Shown here piece by piece: positions 16,676-25,722 of a stretch of DNA of 64,000 bases. This DNA is from Rhizobium sp. BK650 (GTDB lineage: Bacteria > Pseudomonadota > Alphaproteobacteria > Rhizobiales > Rhizobiaceae), in assembly GCF_014195325.1 (NCBI RefSeq), contig NZ_JACIBK010000011.1, positions 149,689 to 213,688 of the forward strand. The letters are read 5' to 3'. A model generated the notes under the pieces. The model was not told where the DNA came from, ran no database searches, and was given only the letters and a program-made list of their open reading frames with translations. A program made the translations under genes and the position numbers. Position 1 is the first letter of the stretch. Every line of letters starts with the position of its first letter.

Positions 16676-17071
16676 ATGAATGAGATTGTGACTGAAATCG
16701 CCAATCGCGTGGGCATTGCGCCCGAACTGGCCGAAAAGGCGCTCGGCATGATGCTCGGCTTCCTGCAGCGGGAAGCGGCCGATGGCCCGGTCGCCGAAAT
16801 GATCGAGAAGATCCCCGGCGCCACCGAACTCGTCGCCCAGTTCAATGGCGAAGGTTCTGGCGGTAGCGGCGGATTGCTCGGCGGCCTCATGAGTGCACTT
16901 GGTGGCGGCGGCATCATGGGCCTCGGCCAGCAGCTGATGAGCGAAGGCCTCGGCATGGGCGAGATCACCTCGCTTGCCAAGGAAACCATCGCGATTGCCA
17001 AGGAATATGCGGGCGAGGAAGTGGTGGATCAGGTCGTCGCTTCCGTTCCCGGCCTCAGCCAGTTCGTCTGA
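16676..17071 (+). CDS. Small glycine-rich conserved protein
   Basis: A 131-residue protein of unknown function. An N-terminal helical part (residues 1-55, with LAEKALGMMLGFLQREA) is joined by a Gly/Ser/Met-rich linker (GGSGGLLGGLMSALGGGG) to a C-terminal helical part (VVDQVVASVPGLSQF). The layout recalls DUF2267/DUF2780-type proteins. It has no signal peptide or membrane helix. AGGAGG precedes the start, a perfect palindrome lies upstream and a good terminator downstream, so it is a single-gene transcript. Confidence 0.78.
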   Translation: MNEIVTEIANRVGIAPELAEKALGMMLGFLQREAADGPVAEMIEKIPGATELVAQFNGEGSGGSGGLLGGLMSALGGGGIMGLGQQLMSEGLGMGEITSLAKETIAIAKEYAGEEVVDQVVASVPGLSQFV

Positions 17072-17114
17072 CGCGATCCATCGCTTCAATAAGCCCCGGG
17101 CATCGTTGAACGAC

Positions 17115-17148
17115 CCCCGAAAGTTTGCCGTGAACTTTCGGGGTTTTT
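17115..17148 (+). terminator. Rho-independent terminator
   Basis: The 11-base stem CCCCGAAAGTT/AACTTTCGGGG with a 7-base loop is followed by TTTTTG and a second T run. It ends the transcript of the small glycine-rich protein. The metallophosphatase start is 38 bases further on, so that gene needs its own promoter or read-through. Confidence 0.9.
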
Positions 17149-17186
17149 GTTTTTTGAACATTTCCTCGTTCTTTTCCGGGTGTTTC

Positions 17187-18545
17187 ATGACCGACACATC
17201 TCCGATCAAGGCGCTGCTGCCGAAGTCTGGCGGCCATCAATTCGTGCTCTACGGCGACTCCTGCTCGGGTGTTGCCGGCGCCCTGCACGAGCGAACCTTC
17301 GCGTCCGTCAACGCCGTCCTGCGCAGGCTCGAGCCGCAACCGCAGTTCATCCTCTTTCCCGGCGACGAGATCGTCGGTCTGATGGCGGATGAAGCCTCGC
17401 TGCGCGCCCAGTGGCGGCACTGGCTCGATGTGGAGATGGCCTGGCTCGACCGGGCCAACATTCCGATGTGGCACACGACCGGCAACCACACGACCTATGA
17501 CGAGATGAGCGAGGCCGTGTTCCGTGACGTGCTTGCCCTTCCGGCAAACGGACCGGCGGGGCAAGAGGGTCTGACCTATTGGGTACGCCGCGGCGATCTG
17601 CTTATCGTTTTCGTCCATACGCTCTGGAGCGGTCTCGGCGGGGAAGGCCATGTCGAGACGGAGTGGCTGGAAGCGACGCTGAAGGCGCACGCCGATGCCC
17701 GCTATAAGCTGGTGCTCGGCCATCACCCGGTCTTTCCGGTAAATGGCTACGCCGGCACCTATCAGCGCGAGATCGGCCATGAATATGCTGAGCGTTTCTG
17801 GGATATTCTCGCAGGGGCCGGCGTCTTTGCGTATTGTTGTAGCCATATCCTGGCTTTCGATGTGCAGGTTCATCGCGGCCTGCTGCAAATCTGCACCGCA
17901 GGGGCGGGAACCGCGCACAGAATGCCCGAGGGCGTCGAATATCTCCATTGCATCCAGGCCGCTCTCGATGAGGAGGGCCTGCGCTATCAGGTTCTTGATA
18001 TGGAAGGCGTTGCGCGCGAACGCCTGCAATGGCCTCCTGCTCTTGCGAGCGAGCATAAATGGCACAGCCTTGCCCATGGCGTGAGCGACGCTTTCTGGTT
18101 GGGTCCGATGAGCCCGGACCGGATCATCGAACTCCGCCTGAGCGGCCGGATGGCACCGGATGCCTGTGCCGCGTCGCAGACGATCTTCTCGGCTTTCGCC
18201 GATGAAGGACTGGCACCCTTATGGCTCGGCCTGCGCGGCAAAGAGCAGCGACTGACGCTCGTCCTCGGCCGCGATCCCGGTCGCAGTCCTTACTATTTCT
18301 TCGGTCCCGATCTGCCGCCGGGCGAGGATTTCGATCTTCACATCCTTCTGCATGGCGGTATGGGCCCTGGCGGCGTGCTCTGGCGGCGGACAGGCACCGA
18401 GGCCTGGTCATCCTTCGAGGCAATCGCCTCGACGGGGCTTGATCGCCTTGTCTGGCCGTTTCGTTGGAGCGTCGGCCATGGTCAGAAAGGTGAAGGCGAT
18501 CGGCCGTTTGCGGGCGAGAGCCTGAGGCTAAGTATTGCAGGCTGA
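17187..18545 (+). CDS. Metallophosphatase-like protein with C-terminal beta domain
   Basis: A 452-residue protein whose first 300 residues have the calcineurin-like metallophosphatase layout, with altered metal motifs. It shows GDSCSG (23-28) where DxH or DxG is usual, then GDEIVG, GNHT and GHHP. The final GHxH site reads CSHIL. The last 150 residues look like a beta-sandwich (HILLHGGMGPGGVLWRR). No signal peptide is seen, so it is probably cytoplasmic. Whether it is active with so many changes is open. The start at 17187 (MTDTSPIKALL) is chosen over a longer frame that overlaps the previous gene. Confidence 0.72.
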   Translation: MTDTSPIKALLPKSGGHQFVLYGDSCSGVAGALHERTFASVNAVLRRLEPQPQFILFPGDEIVGLMADEASLRAQWRHWLDVEMAWLDRANIPMWHTTGNHTTYDEMSEAVFRDVLALPANGPAGQEGLTYWVRRGDLLIVFVHTLWSGLGGEGHVETEWLEATLKAHADARYKLVLGHHPVFPVNGYAGTYQREIGHEYAERFWDILAGAGVFAYCCSHILAFDVQVHRGLLQICTAGAGTAHRMPEGVEYLHCIQAALDEEGLRYQVLDMEGVARERLQWPPALASEHKWHSLAHGVSDAFWLGPMSPDRIIELRLSGRMAPDACAASQTIFSAFADEGLAPLWLGLRGKEQRLTLVLGRDPGRSPYYFFGPDLPPGEDFDLHILLHGGMGPGGVLWRRTGTEAWSSFEAIASTGLDRLVWPFRWSVGHGQKGEGDRPFAGESLRLSIAG

Positions 18546-18785
18546 AAACTGGGCAGTTCCGAGAGCATTTTCGCCCGCTCGGGTCGATAATGATGGTGGT
18601 CCTGGGCCTCGATCGCTTTCTGAGCGCTGATCAATCCATCCGGTTGCACCCGTCGCCGGATGGAAATCCGTACCGACCTTCCCTAGATTAGATGGTGCCG
18701 GATTTTTTCACCGACGGCCGGATCGGCTGGAACTATGCGCTCCGAAATCTCGTTTCATATCGGCCAGATAAGAAGGAATATGGTC

Positions 18786-19076
18786 ATGCCCAGGGTCGTT
18801 GCAGCAGCCTCGATCATTCTCCTCGGTTTCGCCGCTCCGGTCTTTGCCCAGACCCTCGGTGATATGGATTATACCGGCCGTTTCGGCGGCATGCCGCCCG
18901 GCACGGTGCCCGACGCCAACGCAAGCGGCGGCGGTATCTCCATTCCGCTCGACACGGGCGAAACCGAAAATGTCACCGTCGTCGTTCCACCCGAACGGAC
19001 TCCCTGCCCAAAGCATGGCACACGCGCATATCGCACGGCCGTGCGTGACCACACGCTGCCAGCCGCCTGCCGCTGA
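18786..19076 (+). CDS. Small exported protein
   Basis: A 96-residue protein with a clear signal peptide (MPRVVAAASIILLGFAAPVFAQ). The mature part of about 74 residues is rich in Gly, Pro and Thr, with a single Cys pair near the end (TPCPKHG and PAACR) that could form a disulfide. The start at 18786 is 8 bases after AGAAGGA; the ATG at 18780 is too close to that site. Function is unknown. The gap before it (18546-18785) holds only a short CCATCCGG/CCGGATGG hairpin. Confidence 0.65.
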   Translation: MPRVVAAASIILLGFAAPVFAQTLGDMDYTGRFGGMPPGTVPDANASGGGISIPLDTGETENVTVVVPPERTPCPKHGTRAYRTAVRDHTLPAACR

Positions 19077-19101
19077 CTATCTGATTAGTAAACAGGAACG
19101 G

Positions 19102-20610
19102 CTATTTGCCGCTCCTGCGTAGAAGCACGCCCAGTTCGTGCCATTGGCGGCCGTCGCGCTGGATCAGCTCGTCGGCGCAGGCCGGTCCCATTGTGCCTGG
19201 AGCATAAGGATCCGGTATCCGGTCATCCTTTGCCCATTCGTCCAGGAAAGGCTGCACCGCTTCCCAGCCAGCCTCGATGCCGTCGGCGCGCTGGAAGAGC
19301 GTCTGGTCGCCGATGAAGAGATCATAGAGCAGCGATTCGTAACCGGTCGTCTTGCTGATATCGAACTTGTCGGCATAGCGGAAATCCAGCGCGACCGGCA
19401 CGGTATCGACGGATTGTCCCGGCGACTTGATGGAAATCTCCATGCTCATGCCCTCATCGGGCTGCACCTGGATGACCAGCTTGTTCGGTGGCAAGCGGCG
19501 GTTGGCTCCAGTTTCGCGGAACTGCGCAAAGGGCACCGGCTGGAAGGTGATGACGATTTCCGTATCGCGCGCCGTCATCGCCTTCCCGGTGCGCAGATAG
19601 AAGGGAACGCCCGCCCACCGCCAGGTATCGGCATAGAGCTTCAGCGCCACAAAGGTCTCTGTTTTGCTGGTGGGGGAAACATCCTTCGTATCGCGATAGG
19701 CAGGCAGGTCGGTGCCATTGAGCGTACCGGCGCTATAGGCGCCGCGCACGCCATTCGCTTTGGCTTCCTCCGCCGTATAGATACGCAGCGCCTTCAGCAC
19801 CTTGCTCTTCTCGTTGCGGATCGCCTCCGCGTCGAAGCTGTTCGGCGGCTCCATGGCGATCATCGCCAGAAGCTGGAAGAGATGGTTGGGGATCATGTCG
19901 CGCAGCGCACCCGTCGCATCGTAGAACTTGCCGCGCGTGCCGACATCGACGGTCTCGGAGGCCGTGATCTGCACATGATCGATATAGCGGCTGTTCCACA
20001 GCGACTCGATCATCATATTGGCAAAACGCGCCGTCATCAGGTTCTGCACCGTTTCCTTGCCGAGGAAGTGGTCCAGCCGGTAGACTTGGCTCTCCTTCAC
20101 GCGGGCAAGGATGCGCGCATTGAGAGCCTTCGCAGACTCGAGATCGGTGCCGAAGGGCTTTTCGATTGCCACGCGGCGGAAACAGCCACCGCTTTCATCC
20201 ATCAGCCCGAGATCGGCAAGCTTCTCGACGATCGGGCCGAAGAAGCTCGGCGGCACGGCGAGATAGAAGGCTGCATTGCAGGTCGTGCCGAGGCGCTGGC
20301 CGATTTCGAGGAAGATATCGTCCTTGGTAAAGTCGCCCTGCAGGTAGGAGATGCGCGAGCGCAGGTTCTCCCAGGCGCCGTCCTTCATCGTTTCTTCCTT
20401 GCCGCTGATGTGGCTGAGGAAATCATCCAGCCGTTCACGCAGGAATTCGTCGTCGCCGGGCTCGATGCCGACGCCAAGAATATGCAGGTCCCCTCCGACG
20501 AGGCCGCTGCGCGTAAGATTGATAATGGCGGGAACCAGCAATCGCCGTGTCAGGTCGCCGGTGGCGCCGAAGATGACGAGAGTGACGGGCGGGGTGGGGT
20601 GGGCGTCCAT
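19102..20610 (-). CDS. zwf: Glucose-6-phosphate 1-dehydrogenase
   Basis: A 502-residue glucose-6-phosphate dehydrogenase: glucose-6-phosphate plus NAD(P)+ to 6-phosphogluconolactone, entry to the Entner-Doudoroff and pentose phosphate routes. Visible are the nucleotide site FGATGDLTRRLL, RVAIEKPFG and the substrate motif YRLDHFLGKE. The start at 20610 is chosen because GGAG lies 9 bases before it. The gene stands alone: no pgl or edd is adjacent, unlike the usual rhizobial zwf-pgl-edd cluster. It may therefore be a second copy. Confidence 0.95.
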   Translation of the reverse strand: MDAHPTPPVTLVIFGATGDLTRRLLVPAIINLTRSGLVGGDLHILGVGIEPGDDEFLRERLDDFLSHISGKEETMKDGAWENLRSRISYLQGDFTKDDIFLEIGQRLGTTCNAAFYLAVPPSFFGPIVEKLADLGLMDESGGCFRRVAIEKPFGTDLESAKALNARILARVKESQVYRLDHFLGKETVQNLMTARFANMMIESLWNSRYIDHVQITASETVDVGTRGKFYDATGALRDMIPNHLFQLLAMIAMEPPNSFDAEAIRNEKSKVLKALRIYTAEEAKANGVRGAYSAGTLNGTDLPAYRDTKDVSPTSKTETFVALKLYADTWRWAGVPFYLRTGKAMTARDTEIVITFQPVPFAQFRETGANRRLPPNKLVIQVQPDEGMSMEISIKSPGQSVDTVPVALDFRYADKFDISKTTGYESLLYDLFIGDQTLFQRADGIEAGWEAVQPFLDEWAKDDRIPDPYAPGTMGPACADELIQRDGRQWHELGVLLRRSGK

Positions 20611-20725
20611 GCGTGTCATCTCCAGCTTAAATCTTCCGGCCGAATATAAAGCGCTCCGGTTTCGCCGCAAGCACCTTGCAGCTCAAGGATAACAAGCGTT
20701 TGACATCGCGTTAAAATAATATAAA

Positions 20726-20747
20726 GACATAAAGATATCGTTATGTC
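20726..20747. promoter_or_regulatory. 22-base imperfect palindrome upstream of lysE
   Basis: GACATAA..GATATC..TTATGTC: the two halves mirror each other except at one position pair. It lies 12 bases before the LysE start. The CATAAAGATATC-type sequence resembles sites of ArsR-family methionine-cycle regulators (SahR) in alphaproteobacteria, as I recall them. This would tie the exporter to methionine or homocysteine metabolism; this is inference. Confidence 0.5.
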
Positions 20748-20759
20748 ATCGGGTGACGC

Positions 20760-21377
20760 ATGATCGATCTTGTCAGCGCTGGCTTCTTCCTCGTGGCCTC
20801 TCTCGCCCTTCTCGGCTCGCCCGGTCCCGCCATCGCTGCTCTCTTGGCAATTGGCCGCTTGCACGGTATGGCGACGGGCCTGCGTTTTTATGTCGGCCTG
20901 CAGATCGGCTTGGCAATTGCGGCCGCCGCGGCGGCAGCCGGCCTGCTGTCGCTACTCGAAGCCATTCCGCTGGCGATGATGGTGATGACGGTCGCCGCCA
21001 CAGTCTATCTCGTCTGGTTGTCCTGGAAGATCGCATTGGCGCCAGTCGGTGCCGATCTCTCGGCCGCCCGGCGGCAAGCCTCGCCGACCATCGCCGGCGG
21101 TGTCGTGCTGGGTCTCACCAATCCTAAGGCCTATATCGCTTTCGCCTCGCTTTTTGCCGCTTACCGGCTTTCGCAGGATGGCGCGCTGGACATGAAGGCC
21201 AAATGGGCGCTCTGCGTCCTCGTCATGATCGTCGTCGATGTTTTCTGGCTGTGGCTGGGTGTCGTTTTGGGCAAGGTGAAGCTCGAGCCATCGAGCGAGC
21301 GGGCGCTCAACATATGCTTTGGCCTCATCATTCTCGCGACCGCTGTACTGTCCCTGATCGAGCTTGTCGGCTCCTAA
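20760..21377 (+). CDS. LysE/RhtB-family amino acid exporter
   Basis: A 205-residue inner-membrane exporter of the LysE/RhtB family with about six membrane helices. The family signature is plain: GSPGPAIAALLAIG near the N-terminus and LGLTNPKAYIAFASLFAAYR in the middle. It exports amino acids or their derivatives, but the substrate is unknown. A palindromic operator candidate overlaps the upstream promoter region. Its start is divergent from zwf, 149 bases apart. Confidence 0.9.
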   Translation: MIDLVSAGFFLVASLALLGSPGPAIAALLAIGRLHGMATGLRFYVGLQIGLAIAAAAAAAGLLSLLEAIPLAMMVMTVAATVYLVWLSWKIALAPVGADLSAARRQASPTIAGGVVLGLTNPKAYIAFASLFAAYRLSQDGALDMKAKWALCVLVMIVVDVFWLWLGVVLGKVKLEPSSERALNICFGLIILATAVLSLIELVGS

Positions 21378-21433
21378 ACCGACAAGCCGTTGCGGAGGGT
21401 TTTCCGGAATGGCCGTCTTGGATGATGAACACC

Positions 21434-22162
21434 TTACGCTTTAGACGAGGACTTGTCCGTTGTGGTACCGGTGGTCGGCTTCGATGCGCCGGCATCGCTC
21501 GCAGGCTTGTCGGTTGCCGGTTTGTCGGCTGTGCCAGCGGCCGGCTTCGTTTCGGTCTTCACCGGCCAGGTGATGTAGTAATTCTGCGTGCCGACCTGGC
21601 CGAAATAGACTTCGTTGCCAGTGCCCTTCTCGATGAAGCTGCCATTCTCGCTTCTGAGGAGTCGCCCATGGGAATCGCGCTGCAGATGGTCGCGCAGGAA
21701 ATTGTTCCAGTCGCTGGTCTCGATCGCTGTGCCCTTCTTTTGGTCGACATCGGCTTCCTTGGGATCGGTCACATCCCAGGCCTTGATCTCAATGCCCTGG
21801 GTCGGATCGGTGACCGTCAGCTGGCCCTTCTTGAAGGCGGCCAGCATGGCAGCTTCCTGGCTGCCGTCGCCCTTGGCCTCTGCCGCTGCCGTCATGTTCT
21901 GGCGCAGCAGTGCCATGAAGGAGGCAGTGGTGATGTCGGTGCTGGCGACGGTATTGCCGGAGGCATCCGTCGATCCGGCCTTGCCGGCATCGATCTTGTC
22001 GAGCATCACCGACAGCGCCGAGCGAGTCTGGGAGGGGAGGCTGGAATAGTCGTGATTGGTTGTGCCGCTGCTGCTGGAGCTGCTCTCCGAGGAGCTGTCC
22101 TTGAGGACCTGCAAGGCAATCTGCGCCGTGTGCAGCCTTAAGCTGGAAACAGAAGAAACCAT
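21434..22162 (-). CDS. Rhizobial protein of unknown function, low-complexity ends
   Basis: A 242-residue protein I do not recognise. The start at 22162 (MVSSVSSLRLHTAQIALQVL) follows AAAGAGAT. There is a poly-Ser stretch near residue 25, a folded-looking middle (about 40-200, with TSDWNNFLRDHLQRDSHG) and a C-terminal Thr/Lys/Pro/Ala/Ser tail repeating TDKPA-like units. There is no signal peptide and no cysteine. The unstructured ends and lack of a signal would fit a surface or secreted protein exported without Sec, but this is a guess. The 218 bases upstream show nothing else. Confidence 0.7.
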   Translation of the reverse strand: MVSSVSSLRLHTAQIALQVLKDSSSESSSSSSGTTNHDYSSLPSQTRSALSVMLDKIDAGKAGSTDASGNTVASTDITTASFMALLRQNMTAAAEAKGDGSQEAAMLAAFKKGQLTVTDPTQGIEIKAWDVTDPKEADVDQKKGTAIETSDWNNFLRDHLQRDSHGRLLRSENGSFIEKGTGNEVYFGQVGTQNYYITWPVKTETKPAAGTADKPATDKPASDAGASKPTTGTTTDKSSSKA

Positions 22163-22380
22163 TTCAAAATCTCTTTGTCGGGCCTCGCACGGGATAGCGC
22201 AAAGGCGTTTAATGGATAGCGATCGACGCTGACCGCGTCGCGAAAGCACGTCTGGATTGAGAAATCCCAGAGTGGACCGCTACGCCTCAAACTTTGCGTG
22301 TGGCTTGCGAAAGGCGACTAATGCCACCGGCAGCGATCGTGCCGACCGCTCCCGGCATCAGAGAAATCAGAATTTTCCGG

Positions 22381-23151
22381 TCAGACCTTCACGGCAACCA
22401 TGAAGAGCCGCGGGAATTTGAGCAGGACCTTACCGTCGGAAGCCTTCGGATAGACCCAGTCGACACGCGCGAGATAGTCGGCCAGGAATGCCTCGCGGTG
22501 CTCTTCGCCGGCATGGTCGAGATAGGGGCGCAGGCCCGTTCCCTTGACCCATTCGACGATCGCTGCCGCATTGTCCATCGGGTGATAGTAGATCGTGTGC
22601 CAGATGTCGACGCGGGAAGATTTGGAAATCAGCCGGCTGTAATAGGTTGACGGAGGCGGCAACATGGGGCGGCGGATGCTCTTCGTCTCGAAGGCTGTCT
22701 TCCATGGGCCGGCATGCGCCGTTTCCTCCATCATCAGATGGCTCGGTTCGCCGAGATTGTCGGGCATTTGCACCGCGAGCACCCCGCCCGGCGCCAACCC
22801 GTCCATCAGGCGGTCGAAAATGTCGAGATGGTCGGGCAGCCATTGGAAGACGGCGTTGGCAAAGAGCAGGTCAGCCGGCTCGGAGGGCTGCCAAGTGGAA
22901 AGATCGGCCTCCACGAAGGCCGTGCCCGGAAGGCGCTTGCGGGCGGCCTCCAGCATGTTGAGATCGCTGTCGAGACCGGACACATTGGCAGCGCCATAGC
23001 GGTCGATGATCAGCTCTGTCGAATTGCCCGGCCCGCAGCCGAGATCGACCGCGTGGCGAAGTTCCGTCAGCGGCACCCGTGCCAGCAGGTCACGCGCCGG
23101 GCGGGTGCGCTCATCCTCGAATTTCACATATTGGCTGGCCGACCATGCCAT
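22381..23151 (-). CDS. tam: Trans-aconitate 2-methyltransferase
   Basis: A 256-residue SAM-dependent methyltransferase matching Tam, which methylates trans-aconitate, a spontaneous by-product of the TCA cycle that inhibits aconitase. The N-terminus MAWSASQYVKFEDERTRPARDLL is diagnostic of the family. The SAM motif is VDLGCGPGNSTELI, followed by GLDSDLNMLEAA and FANAVFQWLPDH. An AGGAGAAG site lies before the ATG. Cytoplasmic. Length is as expected. Confidence 0.93.
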   Translation of the reverse strand: MAWSASQYVKFEDERTRPARDLLARVPLTELRHAVDLGCGPGNSTELIIDRYGAANVSGLDSDLNMLEAARKRLPGTAFVEADLSTWQPSEPADLLFANAVFQWLPDHLDIFDRLMDGLAPGGVLAVQMPDNLGEPSHLMMEETAHAGPWKTAFETKSIRRPMLPPPSTYYSRLISKSSRVDIWHTIYYHPMDNAAAIVEWVKGTGLRPYLDHAGEEHREAFLADYLARVDWVYPKASDGKVLLKFPRLFMVAVKV

Positions 23152-23261
23152 CGTCTTCTCCTGATGTCAGGCCACGTCCTCGACGCGGCGGATGCAAACC
23201 TTGTCTGTATTGCCGCCGGTCCGAACGGGCCGTCCGGTAAGGCTTTGGATCGAGGCGAAGA

Positions 23262-25610
23262 TCACTTTTCGCAAAGCCGCCGCTCGCCAGAGTAGGGTTG
23301 GTAAGTACAGTCGGACGGGCGGAAGGAGCGATAGCTGCGGGAGCAGGCCGCGATGTTGCAGGACTGCGGTGCGCCTTGGCCGTCAATCATTGTTTCTGTC
23401 GACCTCGCCTCATTCGGAGCAGGCTCGCTCATCGCCTCCTGCATGAAATCCCGCCAGATACGGGCCGGCAAGGCGCCGCCTGTGACGCCCTTCATCGGCG
23501 CATCGTCGTCATTGCCGACCCAGACGCCGGCGACCAGCGGTTTCGTGAAGCCGACGAACCAGGCATCGCGATTGTTCTGGCTGGTGCCCGTCTTGCCGGC
23601 CGCAAACGCCCCTGGGTCGGCTCCCCGTCCAGTGCCGCGCTCGACAACCAATTGCAAGAGCCCGAGAAGATCGGATTGGTAGGGCGAAAGGTCGAGATTC
23701 GGCCCAGCTTGTGAACCAACCCGAAACGCCTTCGGCTGCCCCGCCGCCTGAAATTCGATGATACCCCAGGGCGTGACGGGCGCCTTGCCGAGAAGGACAG
23801 ACGCGTAGGCGCTGGTCAGGTCAAGCAGGTTTACTTCGGATGTGCCGAGCGCCAGAGACGGTGTGTTGGCAAGTGGCGCATCGATGCCGAGCTCTCGTGC
23901 GGCGGCAATCACATTGTCGAGTCCGACCTGATTTGCAAGCCTGACCGTCGCGGCATTGAGTGACCGGGCGAAGGCTTCGGCGAGTGTTACCCAGCCGTAG
24001 TAGCGGCCGCCTGAATTTTCCGGTGACCAGCCGTCGATGTCAATCGGCGCGTCGAGAACCCAATCAGACAAGGTCAGCCCGGCCTTCAAGGCCGCGTAAT
24101 AGACAAAGAGCTTAAAGGTGGAGCCCGGCTGCCGCATCGCCGTGACGGCGCGGTTGAACTGGCTTGCCTTGTAGTCGCGCCCGCCGACCATGGCAACGAC
24201 CGCGCCCTCCGGTGTCATTGCAACCAACGCGGCCTGCGATGCTCCCGCGGCCTTTCCTTCCTTGTCCAAGGCTCTTTTGACGACGCTTTCAGCGATCTGC
24301 TGCAGATGCGGCACGAGGGTTGTGCGCACTGTCGTCGACCCTGGCGAGGCGCCGGCGATCTCGCTTGCCTGCGGCGAAATCCAGTCAGCAAACCAGCTTC
24401 CGGAGCGCGGTGTCGGCGTCGTCGGATGCAGCTTGGCGAAACTCGCCTTGGCCTCCTCCGCCTCCGGCTCGGCGATCGTGCCATTGGCCACCATCGCGTC
24501 AAGCACAACGGCGGTGCGCTGCCGGGCGCCCTCGAAATTGTCGATCGGATTCCACTGGCTCGGCGCCCGCAGCAATCCCGCCAGCATTGCCGATTCCGGC
24601 AGGTCGAGGGCGCCGATATCCTTGTTGAAGTAGATCCGCGCGGCCGCAGGCATGCCGGTCGCACCGGCGCCGAGATAGGCGCTGTTGAGATAGCGCGTCA
24701 GGATTTCCTGTTTGCCGAGTTTCCACTCCAGCCAAAGGGCGATGACGACCTCCTGTATCTTTCGTTTTATTGTCCGATCGCTGTCGAGATACTGCAGCTT
24801 GATAAGCTGCTGGGTGATCGTGCTGCCGCCCTCTACCACCGAGCCAGCCTCGAAGTTCCGCAGGAGCGCTCTCCCGATCCCTCTGACGTCGACGCCAAAG
24901 TGATGCATGAACCGCCGGTCCTCGATTGAGAGGACGGCATCAATCAGATGTGGCGGGAACTGGTTGTATTGCGCATAGGCTCCTTGATACGGCCCCTGTC
25001 TGACCAACGGTGCACCGTCAGCGGTTTCCAGCACCACGACAGGCTTCAAGGTCCCGTCCCGGATCTCGCCCCAGGGGACGTCCTTCAGCGCCCACACCAA
25101 AACACTTCCCGCCAGGAGGAGGCAGAGGAGAAAGGCCGATCCCAGAGCGATTTTCCACCGTTCCACATGAAGCGACCCGCGTCGGCGATTTTTGGAGGAC
25201 ATCGCATAGAGAACACGAAGACCACCCCCTGCCTTCACCAGAGCAGCCGCGAGCCACTTGCCAAGATTGCCGATCGTTGCTCTGGTTTCTGGTCGATTTG
25301 ATCCCCTGAACTCCGTCCTCATATGGGAAGCGGCTGCGGCTATCTTGGCCTTGGCCCAGGTTGAACTCACCCGCAAATCGTGAGCCAGGGCATGCAGTAA
25401 GTCGTGCGCTGCCTGCCTGCTTTGGCCGAAGGATTTGCGGGGCTGTTGCGGTTGGTCGGCCTGGGGGGATGAACTGGTTCCCACCAATGTGTCCGTGGCG
25501 GGCGTCTGCGCCTCAGCATCCTGAGTTGGAAGCTCTACATTTGCCGGTTGATTGACACCTGTGCTTGAATCACCGGCACTTTGCGTCGAGGTTTTGGGAG
25601 GACTTGGCAT
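23262..25610 (-). CDS. Bifunctional penicillin-binding protein (class A) with BA14K-like tail
   Basis: A 782-residue class A penicillin-binding protein. A long cytoplasmic N-terminus (1-150) precedes one membrane helix (about 153-175). The GT51 glycosyltransferase domain has catalytic Glu230 in SIEDRRFMHHFG and GGSTITQQ (261-268). The transpeptidase domain has S497TFK, S550LN and K673TGTS. It polymerises and cross-links peptidoglycan in the periplasm. The last 32 residues are unusual: four cysteines (751, 756, 768, 780) in CSRSYRSFRPSDCTYQPYSG and RRLC resemble the C-terminal motif of BA14K lectin-like proteins. Confidence 0.93.
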   Translation of the reverse strand: MPSPPKTSTQSAGDSSTGVNQPANVELPTQDAEAQTPATDTLVGTSSSPQADQPQQPRKSFGQSRQAAHDLLHALAHDLRVSSTWAKAKIAAAASHMRTEFRGSNRPETRATIGNLGKWLAAALVKAGGGLRVLYAMSSKNRRRGSLHVERWKIALGSAFLLCLLLAGSVLVWALKDVPWGEIRDGTLKPVVVLETADGAPLVRQGPYQGAYAQYNQFPPHLIDAVLSIEDRRFMHHFGVDVRGIGRALLRNFEAGSVVEGGSTITQQLIKLQYLDSDRTIKRKIQEVVIALWLEWKLGKQEILTRYLNSAYLGAGATGMPAAARIYFNKDIGALDLPESAMLAGLLRAPSQWNPIDNFEGARQRTAVVLDAMVANGTIAEPEAEEAKASFAKLHPTTPTPRSGSWFADWISPQASEIAGASPGSTTVRTTLVPHLQQIAESVVKRALDKEGKAAGASQAALVAMTPEGAVVAMVGGRDYKASQFNRAVTAMRQPGSTFKLFVYYAALKAGLTLSDWVLDAPIDIDGWSPENSGGRYYGWVTLAEAFARSLNAATVRLANQVGLDNVIAAARELGIDAPLANTPSLALGTSEVNLLDLTSAYASVLLGKAPVTPWGIIEFQAAGQPKAFRVGSQAGPNLDLSPYQSDLLGLLQLVVERGTGRGADPGAFAAGKTGTSQNNRDAWFVGFTKPLVAGVWVGNDDDAPMKGVTGGALPARIWRDFMQEAMSEPAPNEARSTETMIDGQGAPQSCNIAACSRSYRSFRPSDCTYQPYSGERRLCEK

Positions 25611-25722
25611 CGGTTACCGCTAAAAGGCTCTTCCCGAAAATAGCGCGCGCTTATAACGCGGCAATGCCAAATGATCCATCGCAAAACGATCATGAAGAGC
25701 GCCCGCCGAGGATCCCCGCTTT

